Source: Patescibacteria group bacterium
GTDB lineage: Bacteria; Patescibacteriota; Patescibacteriia; Patescibacteriales; GWC2-42-12
Length of the DNA: 5,355 nucleotides
NCBI GenBank assembly: GCA_018813805.1
Contig: JAHJAP010000082.1
Span: 1 to 5,355, forward strand
Direction of reading: 5' to 3'
The stretch's first letter is position 1. Each line of letters opens with the position of its first letter. Shown here piece by piece: positions 1 to 5,355 of this stretch. Both the position numbers and the translations under genes were made by a program. The notes below the pieces were generated by a model. It was not told where the DNA came from. It did not search any database and saw only the letters and a list, made by a program, of their open reading frames with translations.

Positions 1-36
1 AAAGATAACAAAATTAATTATTTAATTTAACAATAT

Positions 37-1272
37 ATGGAATTTTTTACAAAATATAAAAAAATTTTTTTGGTTATTGGTTTTATTTTAATAGTTTTTA
101 TTTTAGGCTATTTGCTTTATACGGTATTTTTTAGACAACCAAAAACTCAACCATCTATTAAAGAACCAATTATATCAGAAATTTCGACTGGCTTGCCGCA
201 AGCTAAACCAGGCACAGGACAAGTAGTTGAACCAATTGAACCAACTGGCTTGTCAGCAGAAAAAACTCCTTCTAGTAAAGCTAGTTCTGTTGCACTGGGT
301 GGATTAACGCAAATCAACGCGCTTAATGAAACTCCAAGTTTAGCAGCTACTTTAAGCAGTAAAGGCGATGATTTACAATATTATAATAAAACTGATGAAA
401 AATTTTATCGCATAAATAAAGATGGCCAAGCAACATTAATGGAAGACAAAGTTTTTCATCAAGTAGAAAGCGTTATTTGGTCGCCCAATAAAAATAAAGC
501 CATTCTTGAATATCCTGATGGCACTAATGTTGTTTATGACTTTGATAATAAAAAACAAATTACTCTGCCTGCTCATTGGAAAGATTTTAACTTTGCTCCT
601 GATGGCTCTAAGCTGGTAATGAAAAGCATTGGACTTGATCCAGACAATCGCTGGCTAGCTGTTGTTAATGAAGACGGTTCTAGGGCTCAACAATTAGAGC
701 CTTTGGGCGATAAAGATAAAACTGTCTATCCATTATGGTCGCCTAATAATCAAACAGTTGCCATGTTTACAGAAGGAGTTGATTTTGATCGCCAAGAAGT
801 TTACTTTGTTGGCTTGCATAAAGAAAATTTCAAATCAATGGTTATTAATGGGCGAGGTTTTCAACCAAAATGGACGCCAGATGGCAATGAATTGCTTTAT
901 AGTGTTTACTCTAGCAATAATAATTTTAAACCAACGCTTTGGGTAGCTAATGCAATAGGAGATACTATTGGAAATGATAGACGATTACTTAATATCGAAA
1001 CATGGGCTGAAAAATGCGTTTTTGCCAATGCTATTGATTTATATTGCGCTGTGCCAAACAAACTTGAGGAAGGCTCAGGGATTTTTGAAGAATTAAGTGA
1101 ACATACTAAAGATAATTTATATAAAATAAATATCAAAACTGGTTCAAAAAAATTGATTGCCACAACAAATAGTAGTTATAATATGTCCAATTTAATCATC
1201 TCTTCTGATAGCTCTCTTCTTTATTTTACTGACAAAATCAACGAAACTCTGCACAAAGTTAATTTAAAATAG
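37..1272 (+). CDS. Membrane-anchored beta-propeller-like (TolB/PD40-type) protein, function unknown
   Basis: A 411-residue protein. A short basic N-terminus (K6, K8, K9) precedes one strong hydrophobic helix at about residues 10-32 with no lipobox, so it is probably a signal anchor with the rest outside the cytoplasm. Residues 33-85 form a Pro/Ser/Thr/Glu-rich linker. The remainder carries spaced repeats typical of TolB/PD40 or WD40-like propellers: 147-157 (IWSPNKNKAIL), 184-195 (FNFAPDGSKLVM), 232-244 (PLWSPNNQTVAMF), 278-289 (KWTPDGNELLYS) and 386-399 (LIISSDSSLLYFTD). A degenerate one at 327-340 contains C327 and C337, which could form a disulphide. I count about six blades. Such folds usually bind proteins or ligands; no catalytic motif is visible, so no activity is assigned. 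The start at 37 places the anchor at the very N-terminus, but no Shine-Dalgarno precedes it. The stop lies 8 bp before radA, suggesting co-transcription. The gene is real with high confidence; the fold is likely and the role unknown. Confidence 0.85.
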   Translation: MEFFTKYKKIFLVIGFILIVFILGYLLYTVFFRQPKTQPSIKEPIISEISTGLPQAKPGTGQVVEPIEPTGLSAEKTPSSKASSVALGGLTQINALNETPSLAATLSSKGDDLQYYNKTDEKFYRINKDGQATLMEDKVFHQVESVIWSPNKNKAILEYPDGTNVVYDFDNKKQITLPAHWKDFNFAPDGSKLVMKSIGLDPDNRWLAVVNEDGSRAQQLEPLGDKDKTVYPLWSPNNQTVAMFTEGVDFDRQEVYFVGLHKENFKSMVINGRGFQPKWTPDGNELLYSVYSSNNNFKPTLWVANAIGDTIGNDRRLLNIETWAEKCVFANAIDLYCAVPNKLEEGSGIFEELSEHTKDNLYKINIKTGSKKLIATTNSSYNMSNLIISSDSSLLYFTDKINETLHKVNLK

Positions 1273-1280
1273 TTTTCAAA

Positions 1281-2660
1281 ATGTCTCATAAAATCCAAAC
1301 TGTTTATGTTTGTTCTAGTTGCGACGCCCAATCTCCAAAATGGAGCGGACGCTGTTTGGAGTGTGGAGGTTGGGGAACATTGCAAATGCAAACAATTGAC
1401 CAAAAAACTATTGACAATAAAATTTTTCAAGTAGTTCCAGCTGAAATTATTGATTTAAATAAATTGCCTACCACAAATGAAAAAAATGGGTTATTAAATA
1501 GATTAAAAACTAATATTGAAGAAATAGATCGTGTTTTTGGCGATGGCTTAATGCCAGGATCTTTAGTTTTATTATCTGGCGAGCCTGGTATTGGCAAATC
1601 AACTTTAGTTGCCCAAATTGCTAACGCGTTTAATACTGAAACAATCTATGTTAGCGGAGAAGAATCAGCTAGTCAGATAAAAAACCGTTTTGATCGATTA
1701 AAAATTGAACCTCAAAAAATCAAATTTTTAAATGAAACAAATGTTGAAAAAATTTTAGCTGCTTTAAGGCAAATTAAACCAAAATTAATTATTATTGATT
1801 CAATTCAGACAATTTATTCTTCAATAATACCATCTGAAGCCGGCAGTGTTAATCAAATTAGAGCATGCGCTGTTAATTTTTTAGAAATTGCCAAAAAAGA
1901 CAACATAGCTGTTATTCTTATTGGCCATGTTACTAAAGATGGCTTAATTGCTGGACCTAAATCTTTAGAACATATTGTTGATACAGTTATTTATTTAGAA
2001 ACAGAATCTACTCATAATTACAAAATACTGCGAGCAACTAAAAATCGTTTTGGTTCAATTAACGAGTTGGGAATTTTTGAAATGACTGTTAATGGATTTA
2101 TAGAAATAAAAAACCCTTCACGGGTTTTTATAGAAGAAACTAAACAAAATATTTCTGGTTCAGTTATTAGTTGTATTATGGAAGGTAGCAGACCTTTTTT
2201 AGTTGAAATTCAAGCGCTGGTTACTAAAACTATTTTTGGCTATCCACAACGTCGTTCTGCTGGTTTTGATTTAAACCGCTTACAAATTTTAATTGCTGTT
2301 TTAACTAAAAAAGCTAATATTAATTTAAATAATCAGGATATTGTTTTAAATATTGCAGGAGGTTTAAAGGTTGATGACCCAGCATTAGATTTAGCAATTT
2401 GCTGGACCATTATTTCGTCTTTGCTTAATCAAACAATTGATAGAAAAACTCTTATTTTAGGCGAAGTAGGATTGGGTGGTGAAATTCGACAAGTAAATAA
2501 ACTAGAAGCTCGCTTAACTGAGGCAGTTAAATTAGGTTTTACTACAGCAATAATTCCAGCAACAATTTCTAGCAATAAATGCTTAGTAAAAAAAATAGAA
2601 TTAATAAAAATAAAAAATATTTCTGAGTTCTTGGGTGTTTTAACCAAGCTACAGCAATAA
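1281..2660 (+). CDS. radA: DNA repair protein RadA (Sms), RecA-like branch-migration ATPase
   Basis: A 459-residue protein, the usual RadA length, with all family landmarks in order. An N-terminal C4 zinc finger has Cys11, Cys14, Cys25 and Cys28 (CSSC...CLEC). The RecA-like ATPase core has Walker A GEPGIGKST at 100-108 (Lys106) and a Walker B-like LIIIDSIQT at 169-177 (Asp173). The GHVTKDG...AGPKSLEH stretch lies at 215-231. The RadA-specific KNRFG motif is at 254-258. A C-terminal Lon-protease-like domain spans about 280-459, with GGLKVDDPALDLA at 360-372 and GEVGLGGEIR at 394-403. In the family, RadA is a cytosolic hexameric helicase that drives branch migration of RecA recombination intermediates, and the Lon-like domain is non-proteolytic and binds DNA. 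The gene starts 8 bp after the upstream propeller gene, probably in the same transcript, without a visible Shine-Dalgarno. Oddities: its last three codons and stop lie at and within the second copy of a 41-bp direct repeat, and it contains a terminator-like hairpin near codon 277. Confidence 0.97.
   Translation: MSHKIQTVYVCSSCDAQSPKWSGRCLECGGWGTLQMQTIDQKTIDNKIFQVVPAEIIDLNKLPTTNEKNGLLNRLKTNIEEIDRVFGDGLMPGSLVLLSGEPGIGKSTLVAQIANAFNTETIYVSGEESASQIKNRFDRLKIEPQKIKFLNETNVEKILAALRQIKPKLIIIDSIQTIYSSIIPSEAGSVNQIRACAVNFLEIAKKDNIAVILIGHVTKDGLIAGPKSLEHIVDTVIYLETESTHNYKILRATKNRFGSINELGIFEMTVNGFIEIKNPSRVFIEETKQNISGSVISCIMEGSRPFLVEIQALVTKTIFGYPQRRSAGFDLNRLQILIAVLTKKANINLNNQDIVLNIAGGLKVDDPALDLAICWTIISSLLNQTIDRKTLILGEVGLGGEIRQVNKLEARLTEAVKLGFTTAIIPATISSNKCLVKKIELIKIKNISEFLGVLTKLQQ
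2109..2129 (+). other. Terminator-like hairpin inside radA
   Basis: AAAAACCC (2109-2116) and GGGTTTTT (2122-2129) form a perfect 8-bp stem around the 5-base loop TTCAC. On the + strand the 3' arm ends in five T's, the shape of an intrinsic terminator, although the U-run is part of the stem. It encodes KNPSRVF of RadA (about residues 277-283), where an NPS motif is common in the family, so it may be only a by-product of codon choice. Confidence 0.4.
2542..2582 (+). repeat. 41-bp direct repeat, copy 1 (inside radA)
   Basis: This stretch is identical, base for base, to 2649-2689, at an offset of 107 bp. It begins CTACAGCAATAATTCC and ends AGCAATAAATGC. Here it lies in the radA reading frame and encodes roughly TAIIPATISSNKC in the Lon-like domain. 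After the perfect core, a further 15 bases are about 70 percent identical between the copies (2583-2597 versus 2690-2704). Confidence 0.95.
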
Positions 2661-2689
2661 TTCCAGCAACAATTTCTAGCAATAAATGC
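2649..2689 (+). repeat. 41-bp direct repeat, copy 2 (spans the radA stop)
   Basis: An exact duplicate of 2542-2582. The 107-bp offset is not a multiple of three, so this copy is read in another frame and gives Leu-Gln-Gln-stop. The radA TAA at 2658-2660 is therefore supplied by the repeat. The rest of the copy is non-coding spacer. It could be a partial tandem duplication, a template-switch event or an assembly join. Confidence 0.95.
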
Positions 2690-2713
2690 CTAACCAAAAA
2701 AATATTTTCAATC

Positions 2714-2744
2714 AAAAAGAGCTATACTTGTCATATAACTCTTT
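2714..2744 (-). terminator. Candidate intrinsic terminator for ftsZ in the convergent spacer
   Basis: AAAGAG (2716-2721) pairs with CTCTTT (2739-2744). After one C/A mismatch, TATA (2723-2726) pairs with TATA (2734-2737), leaving a 7-base loop CTTGTCA. Read on the - strand, the hairpin comes 25 bases after the ftsZ stop and its 3' arm runs into five T's before a G. On the + strand it lies about 55 bases past the radA stop but has only a short T run, so termination there would be weaker. The stem is AT-rich and the U-tract short, so this is a moderate call. Confidence 0.45.
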
Positions 2745-2762
2745 AAAATATCAATATTTTAA
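2743..2762. repeat. AT-only inverted repeat next to the ftsZ stop
   Basis: TTAAAATAT (2743-2751) and ATATTTTAA (2754-2762) are perfect reverse complements separated by CA. The loop is too tight for full pairing, and the first arm shares two bases with the 3' arm of the neighbouring terminator-like hairpin. It could add to transcription arrest between the convergent genes or be chance in AT-rich DNA. Confidence 0.35.
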
Positions 2763-2768
2763 CTACCC

Positions 2769-3941
2769 TTACATCATTTTTTTCCGAATAAATGCTGGCA
2801 CGCCTAATTCATCATCATCATCCATTTCAATTCCCTTTTTTTGTGCTGGTTCTGCTTGGGCTTGTTTTAATGATGAAATTTTGCTTTTCTTTTTTATTTC
2901 CTTTTTTTCTTTATCTTCTTCAGAACTAATAAAAATATTAGGAGTATAAGATCTTTCACTAACCAATGTTTCATTAACACCCATCCGACGACTATCAAAA
3001 CCAGTGGCTACAACTGTTATTTTAATTTCATCTTTATATTTATCATCAATAACTGCGCCAAAAATTATTTTAGCGTCTTCATCAGCTGAAGAAGTAACAA
3101 CCTTAGCTGCTTCATTAACTTCATGCATAGTCAAATTTGTTCCTCCAACAATTGTAAAAAGAATACCACGCGCGCCTTCAATAGACATTTCTAAAAGCGG
3201 TGAACTAATAGCAGCTTTAGCAGCTTCAATAGCCTTGTTTTCTCCACTAGCCTGACCAATGCCCATTAAAGCGCTGCCGGCATTAGCCATTACTGCTTTA
3301 ACATCAGCAAAATCAACATTAATTAATCCTGGCGTAGTAATTAATTCTGAAATACCCTGAACTCCTTGACGTAAAATTTCATCAACAACCATAAAAGCAT
3401 CCAACAAGGATGTTTTTTTATCAATGACTTGCAATAATTTATCATTAGGAATGGTAATAATAGTATCTACTTTGTCAGTTAATTCTGATAGCCCACGTTC
3501 AGCAATATTTTTTCTTTGAGCGCCTTCAAAGGCAAACGGTTTTGTAACTACTGCCACTGTTAAAGCGCCAAGATCGCGAGCAATTTCAGCAATAATAGGT
3601 GAAGCGCCTGTGCCAGTACCTCCACCTAAACCGCAAGTAACAAAAACCATATCAGCATCTTTTAAAATATCTCTAAGATCATTTTGCGCTTCTTCTGCTG
3701 ACTGCCTGCCCAACTCTGGATTCATGCCAGCGCCTAAACCGCGAGTAATGGTTTTGCCTATATGTATTTTTTTGCTTGATTTATTATAATGCAAAGCCTG
3801 AATGTCTGTATTAACAGCAATAAATTCAACACCTCTAATCCCACATTCAATCATACGATTAACAGCGCTACCGCCTGAACCACCCACACCAACTACTTTT
3901 ATTTTAGCAAAAGTTTCTATTGCTGGTTTTATTTCAGTCAT
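2769..3941 (-). CDS. ftsZ: Cell division protein FtsZ, tubulin-like GTPase
   Basis: A 390-residue tubulin homologue that polymerises in a GTP-dependent way into the cytokinetic ring under the membrane. The N-terminal nucleotide loop [13 protein letters not shown] is at 18-30, with serines at two places where many FtsZs have Gly and Asn. The tubulin signature GGGTGTG is at 106-112. The T7 catalytic loop NVDFADV is at 208-214, with Asp210 and Asp213 positioned to complete the neighbour's GTPase site. The globular domain ends near residue 320. A short, highly charged Lys/Glu linker follows (about 322-375), and then the conserved C-terminal peptide [10 protein letters not shown] at 379-388, which in the family binds FtsA and other tethers. 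Start: ATG at 3941 gives a normal short N-terminal tail before the first strand; no Shine-Dalgarno is present. It lies 132 bp downstream of ftsA on the same strand, in the common ftsA-ftsZ order, and a promoter-like region in that gap suggests it can be expressed separately. Confidence 0.98.
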   Translation of the reverse strand: MTEIKPAIETFAKIKVVGVGGSGGSAVNRMIECGIRGVEFIAVNTDIQALHYNKSSKKIHIGKTITRGLGAGMNPELGRQSAEEAQNDLRDILKDADMVFVTCGLGGGTGTGASPIIAEIARDLGALTVAVVTKPFAFEGAQRKNIAERGLSELTDKVDTIITIPNDKLLQVIDKKTSLLDAFMVVDEILRQGVQGISELITTPGLINVDFADVKAVMANAGSALMGIGQASGENKAIEAAKAAISSPLLEMSIEGARGILFTIVGGTNLTMHEVNEAAKVVTSSADEDAKIIFGAVIDDKYKDEIKITVVATGFDSRRMGVNETLVSERSYTPNIFISSEEDKEKKEIKKKSKISSLKQAQAEPAQKKGIEMDDDDELGVPAFIRKKMM

Positions 3942-3955
3942 ATATAAGTATACTT

Positions 3956-3979
3956 TATAATTAACAATTATTAATTATA
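3956..3979. repeat. AT-rich inverted repeat in the ftsA-ftsZ spacer
   Basis: TATAATTAA (3956-3964) and TTAATTATA (3971-3979) are perfect reverse complements around a 6-base centre CAATTA. Each strand therefore shows a TATAAT at one edge, and the - strand copy is the proposed ftsZ -10 box. A second, perfect 10-base palindrome AAGTATACTT lies at 3946-3955, five bases before the ftsZ start codon. These could be a regulator site, an mRNA hairpin, or chance in AT-rich spacer. Confidence 0.4.
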
Positions 3980-4007
3980 TACTAACTTATTATTAAAATT
4001 TTATCAA
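3974..4007 (-). promoter_or_regulatory. Candidate ftsZ promoter
   Basis: Read on the - strand, a perfect -10 hexamer TATAAT lies at 3979-3974, about 32 bases before the ftsZ ATG. A TTGATA at 4007-4002 resembles a -35 box, but it is 22 bases from TATAAT, longer than the usual 16-18. With 17-base spacing it pairs instead with the poorer TAGTAT. The -10 is embedded in an inverted repeat. A start at the expected distance would give a leader of about 25 bases. AT-rich spacers produce such matches by chance, so confidence is modest. Confidence 0.35.
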
Positions 4008-4035
4008 GAGGGTTTGTTACTTGGCAAAAATATTT

Positions 4036-4065
4036 AAAAACACAACTGTATAAATTTTTTGTACA
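4036..4065 (-). terminator. Weak terminator-like hairpin after ftsA
   Basis: On the - strand, TGTA and AAA pair with TTT and TACA across a C/A mismatch (4047-4065, triplet loop), followed by GTTGTG and five T's ending at 4036. It begins nine bases past the ftsA stop. The stem is short and almost all A/T, so at most it would attenuate read-through from ftsA into ftsZ. Confidence 0.2.
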
Positions 4066-4073
4066 CCTTTCTG

Positions 4074-5330
4074 TTAGGGTATTAAAGAAGAAACCCATTG
4101 TTTAATTTTTTCAATAACTCCCCCTCCTAACCATTTTATTCTTGATCCTTTTTTAGAATTACTTAATTGACTACCCCAAACAACTAAGCCAAGGGCAGTT
4201 AAATAAGTAGCATCATTAATTTTATCAATTGTTGTTAAAATGTCCCTATTGTTGCCCAAACAAACAGGTAAGCGTAATTTGTTTTTCGCTACATCAATCA
4301 GCCCTTGCAATTTAGCCCCGCCGCCAATTAAAAAAACACCCGCAGGCAACATTCCCGAACGATCAATTTTTTTTAATTCATTATCAATTTTTTCAAAAAT
4401 TTCTTCAACGCGCGCCTCTATAATTTCCGCTACATATTTTTTAGAAACTACCATTGTTTCGTCATTAATATTTTCTTCTTTAGCTAAATCGCTAGTATCA
4501 ATTTCATCTTTTTTAGTAAATTGCGCTGATCGAGCATCGCCATGTTCTACTTTAATCCTTTCAGCTAAATTTATCGGGCATCTTAGGCCAATGGCAACAT
4601 CAGCAGTAATATGTTCTGAGCCTATTGGCAATACAGCCGCCTGTAATAACTCTCCTTCTTCAAAAACAACTAAGCTAGTAGTTGCTGATCCAATATTAAC
4701 CAAAACCGCGCCTAATTCTTTTTGCTTACGATTAATAACTGCTTCAGCCGCTGCCAATGGGGATAAAACCAAATCTTCAATTTCCAATCCAGTGCGATAA
4801 ATAGCTTTAGTTAAATTTTTAATTTGACTGGATAAACCCTGTATAATCAAAGCTTCAACTTCTAATCGCACTCCTGTCATACCTAAAGGATCTTTAATAT
4901 CTTCCTGATTATCAACAGTAAATTTAACTGGAATAACATGAAGAATTTCATAATTAGGTGGAACTGCCAAGGCTTGCGCAGCTTCAATTGCTCGCCTAAT
5001 ATCATCTTCAGTGATTTCATTATCACTTCGACTTACTGCGACTACGCCATGACTTTTTTCACACTTTAAATTCGGTCCATTAATACCAACCCAAACACTA
5101 GAAACAGATACACCAATTAATCTTTCAGCTTTTTCCAAACAAGCAGAAATTGCCGAAGTAGTATCTTCAATGCTATTAACAACCCCCCTGCTTATACCCT
5201 CGGATAAAACAGTAACTGCGCCTAATACTTGTAATTGTTGTTCGGATTTATTAGCTATATATTGCGCTACAACTAATCTGATAGCAGTAGAGCCTATATC
5301 TAGCCCCGCAATGATATTATTATCTTTCAT
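4074..5330 (-). CDS. ftsA: Cell division protein FtsA, actin-like membrane tether of FtsZ
   Basis: A 418-residue actin/Hsp70-superfamily protein that binds the FtsZ C-terminal peptide and anchors the ring to the inner face of the membrane. The phosphate-1 motif GLDIGSTAIRLV is at 9-20. The FtsA-specific 1C (SHS2) domain spans about 85-165 and includes EITEDDIRRAIEAA. The phosphate-2 motif is at 211-219 and the adenosine motif GVFLIGGGAKLQG at 331-343. A short linker (about 390-402) leads to the C-terminal amphipathic membrane helix GVIEKIKQWVSSLIP at 404-418. The length is normal. Oddity: phosphate-2 reads VNIGSATTS where most FtsAs have a VDIGGGT-D type sequence; the usual Asp is Asn212 (codon AAT) and the following Gly-Gly is Ser-Ala, which may weaken ATP hydrolysis. 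The 1C domain and C-terminal helix argue against PilM or MreB. The ATG at 5330 puts phosphate-1 at its normal place; only 25 upstream bases are visible, with no Shine-Dalgarno. ftsZ follows on the same strand. Confidence 0.96.
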   Translation of the reverse strand: MKDNNIIAGLDIGSTAIRLVVAQYIANKSEQQLQVLGAVTVLSEGISRGVVNSIEDTTSAISACLEKAERLIGVSVSSVWVGINGPNLKCEKSHGVVAVSRSDNEITEDDIRRAIEAAQALAVPPNYEILHVIPVKFTVDNQEDIKDPLGMTGVRLEVEALIIQGLSSQIKNLTKAIYRTGLEIEDLVLSPLAAAEAVINRKQKELGAVLVNIGSATTSLVVFEEGELLQAAVLPIGSEHITADVAIGLRCPINLAERIKVEHGDARSAQFTKKDEIDTSDLAKEENINDETMVVSKKYVAEIIEARVEEIFEKIDNELKKIDRSGMLPAGVFLIGGGAKLQGLIDVAKNKLRLPVCLGNNRDILTTIDKINDATYLTALGLVVWGSQLSNSKKGSRIKWLGGGVIEKIKQWVSSLIP

Positions 5331-5355
5331 TTTTAATATTCATATTATTTATAAT

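Noticed and set aside
1..36. Possible promoter ahead of the first gene
   Set aside because: Only 36 AT-rich bases are visible, without a convincing -35/-10 pair; the true upstream region is outside the window.
2686..2949. An 87-codon open frame on the + strand beginning in repeat copy 2
   Set aside because: Most of it is antisense to the ftsZ C-terminus, its first part crosses the terminator-like hairpin, and nothing in it suggests a protein domain. Its ATG is simply part of the duplicated repeat.
3004..3255. An open frame antisense to ftsZ
   Set aside because: It is a shadow of the FtsZ coding frame with no independent support.
4240..4800. A 186-codon open frame on the + strand, antisense to ftsA
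   Set aside because: It lies wholly inside the well-supported ftsA gene, has no recognisable motif or start signal, and its Ser/Ile-rich composition is what the opposite strand of a low-GC gene gives.
5320..5343. A 7-codon mini-ORF (MNIKNER, TAA) on the - strand overlapping the ftsA start in another frame
   Set aside because: It could suggest translational coupling, but a start and stop this close are expected by chance in AT-rich DNA and there is no ribosome-binding site.
1..5355. Possible alternative genetic code with TGA as glycine (as in Gracilibacteria/Absconditabacteria)
   Set aside because: None of the four long genes has an in-frame TGA, and glycines use GGN codons. TGA is not used as a stop here either, but four genes are too few to read anything into that.

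Overview
The window looks like ordinary chromosomal DNA from a low-GC bacterium (about one third G+C by eye). It most resembles the candidate phyla radiation (Patescibacteria/Parcubacteria type). That placement rests on my recollection of how FtsZ, FtsA and RadA read in that group, plus compact gene packing and the lack of Shine-Dalgarno sequences. I could not run a phylogeny. The standard genetic code fits: all four genes read full length, with TAA or TAG stops and no in-frame TGA.

Layout. On the + strand, positions 37-1272 encode a membrane-anchored, beta-propeller-like protein of unknown function. Eight bases later comes radA (1281-2660), a complete RecA-like DNA repair and recombination ATPase. 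On the - strand, ftsA (5330-4074) is followed after a 132-bp gap by ftsZ (3941-2769). This is the core pair of the division ring. The two gene pairs converge on a 108-bp spacer (2661-2768) that holds a terminator-like hairpin. No stretch longer than about 130 bp lacks a gene. There are no RNA genes, mobile elements or CRISPR arrays.

How the genes work together. FtsZ polymerises into the cytokinetic ring, and FtsA tethers it to the membrane through its C-terminal amphipathic helix. The conserved C-terminal peptide of FtsZ and the C-terminal helix of FtsA are both intact, so the tether looks functional. RadA acts separately in recombinational repair. Its link to the propeller protein is only positional.

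I saw no new multi-gene system. The points most worth a second look are: a perfect 41-bp direct repeat whose second copy supplies the radA stop codon; an Asp-to-Asn change in the phosphate-2 ATP-binding motif of FtsA; a terminator-like hairpin inside radA; and a symmetric AT-rich promoter region ahead of ftsZ.
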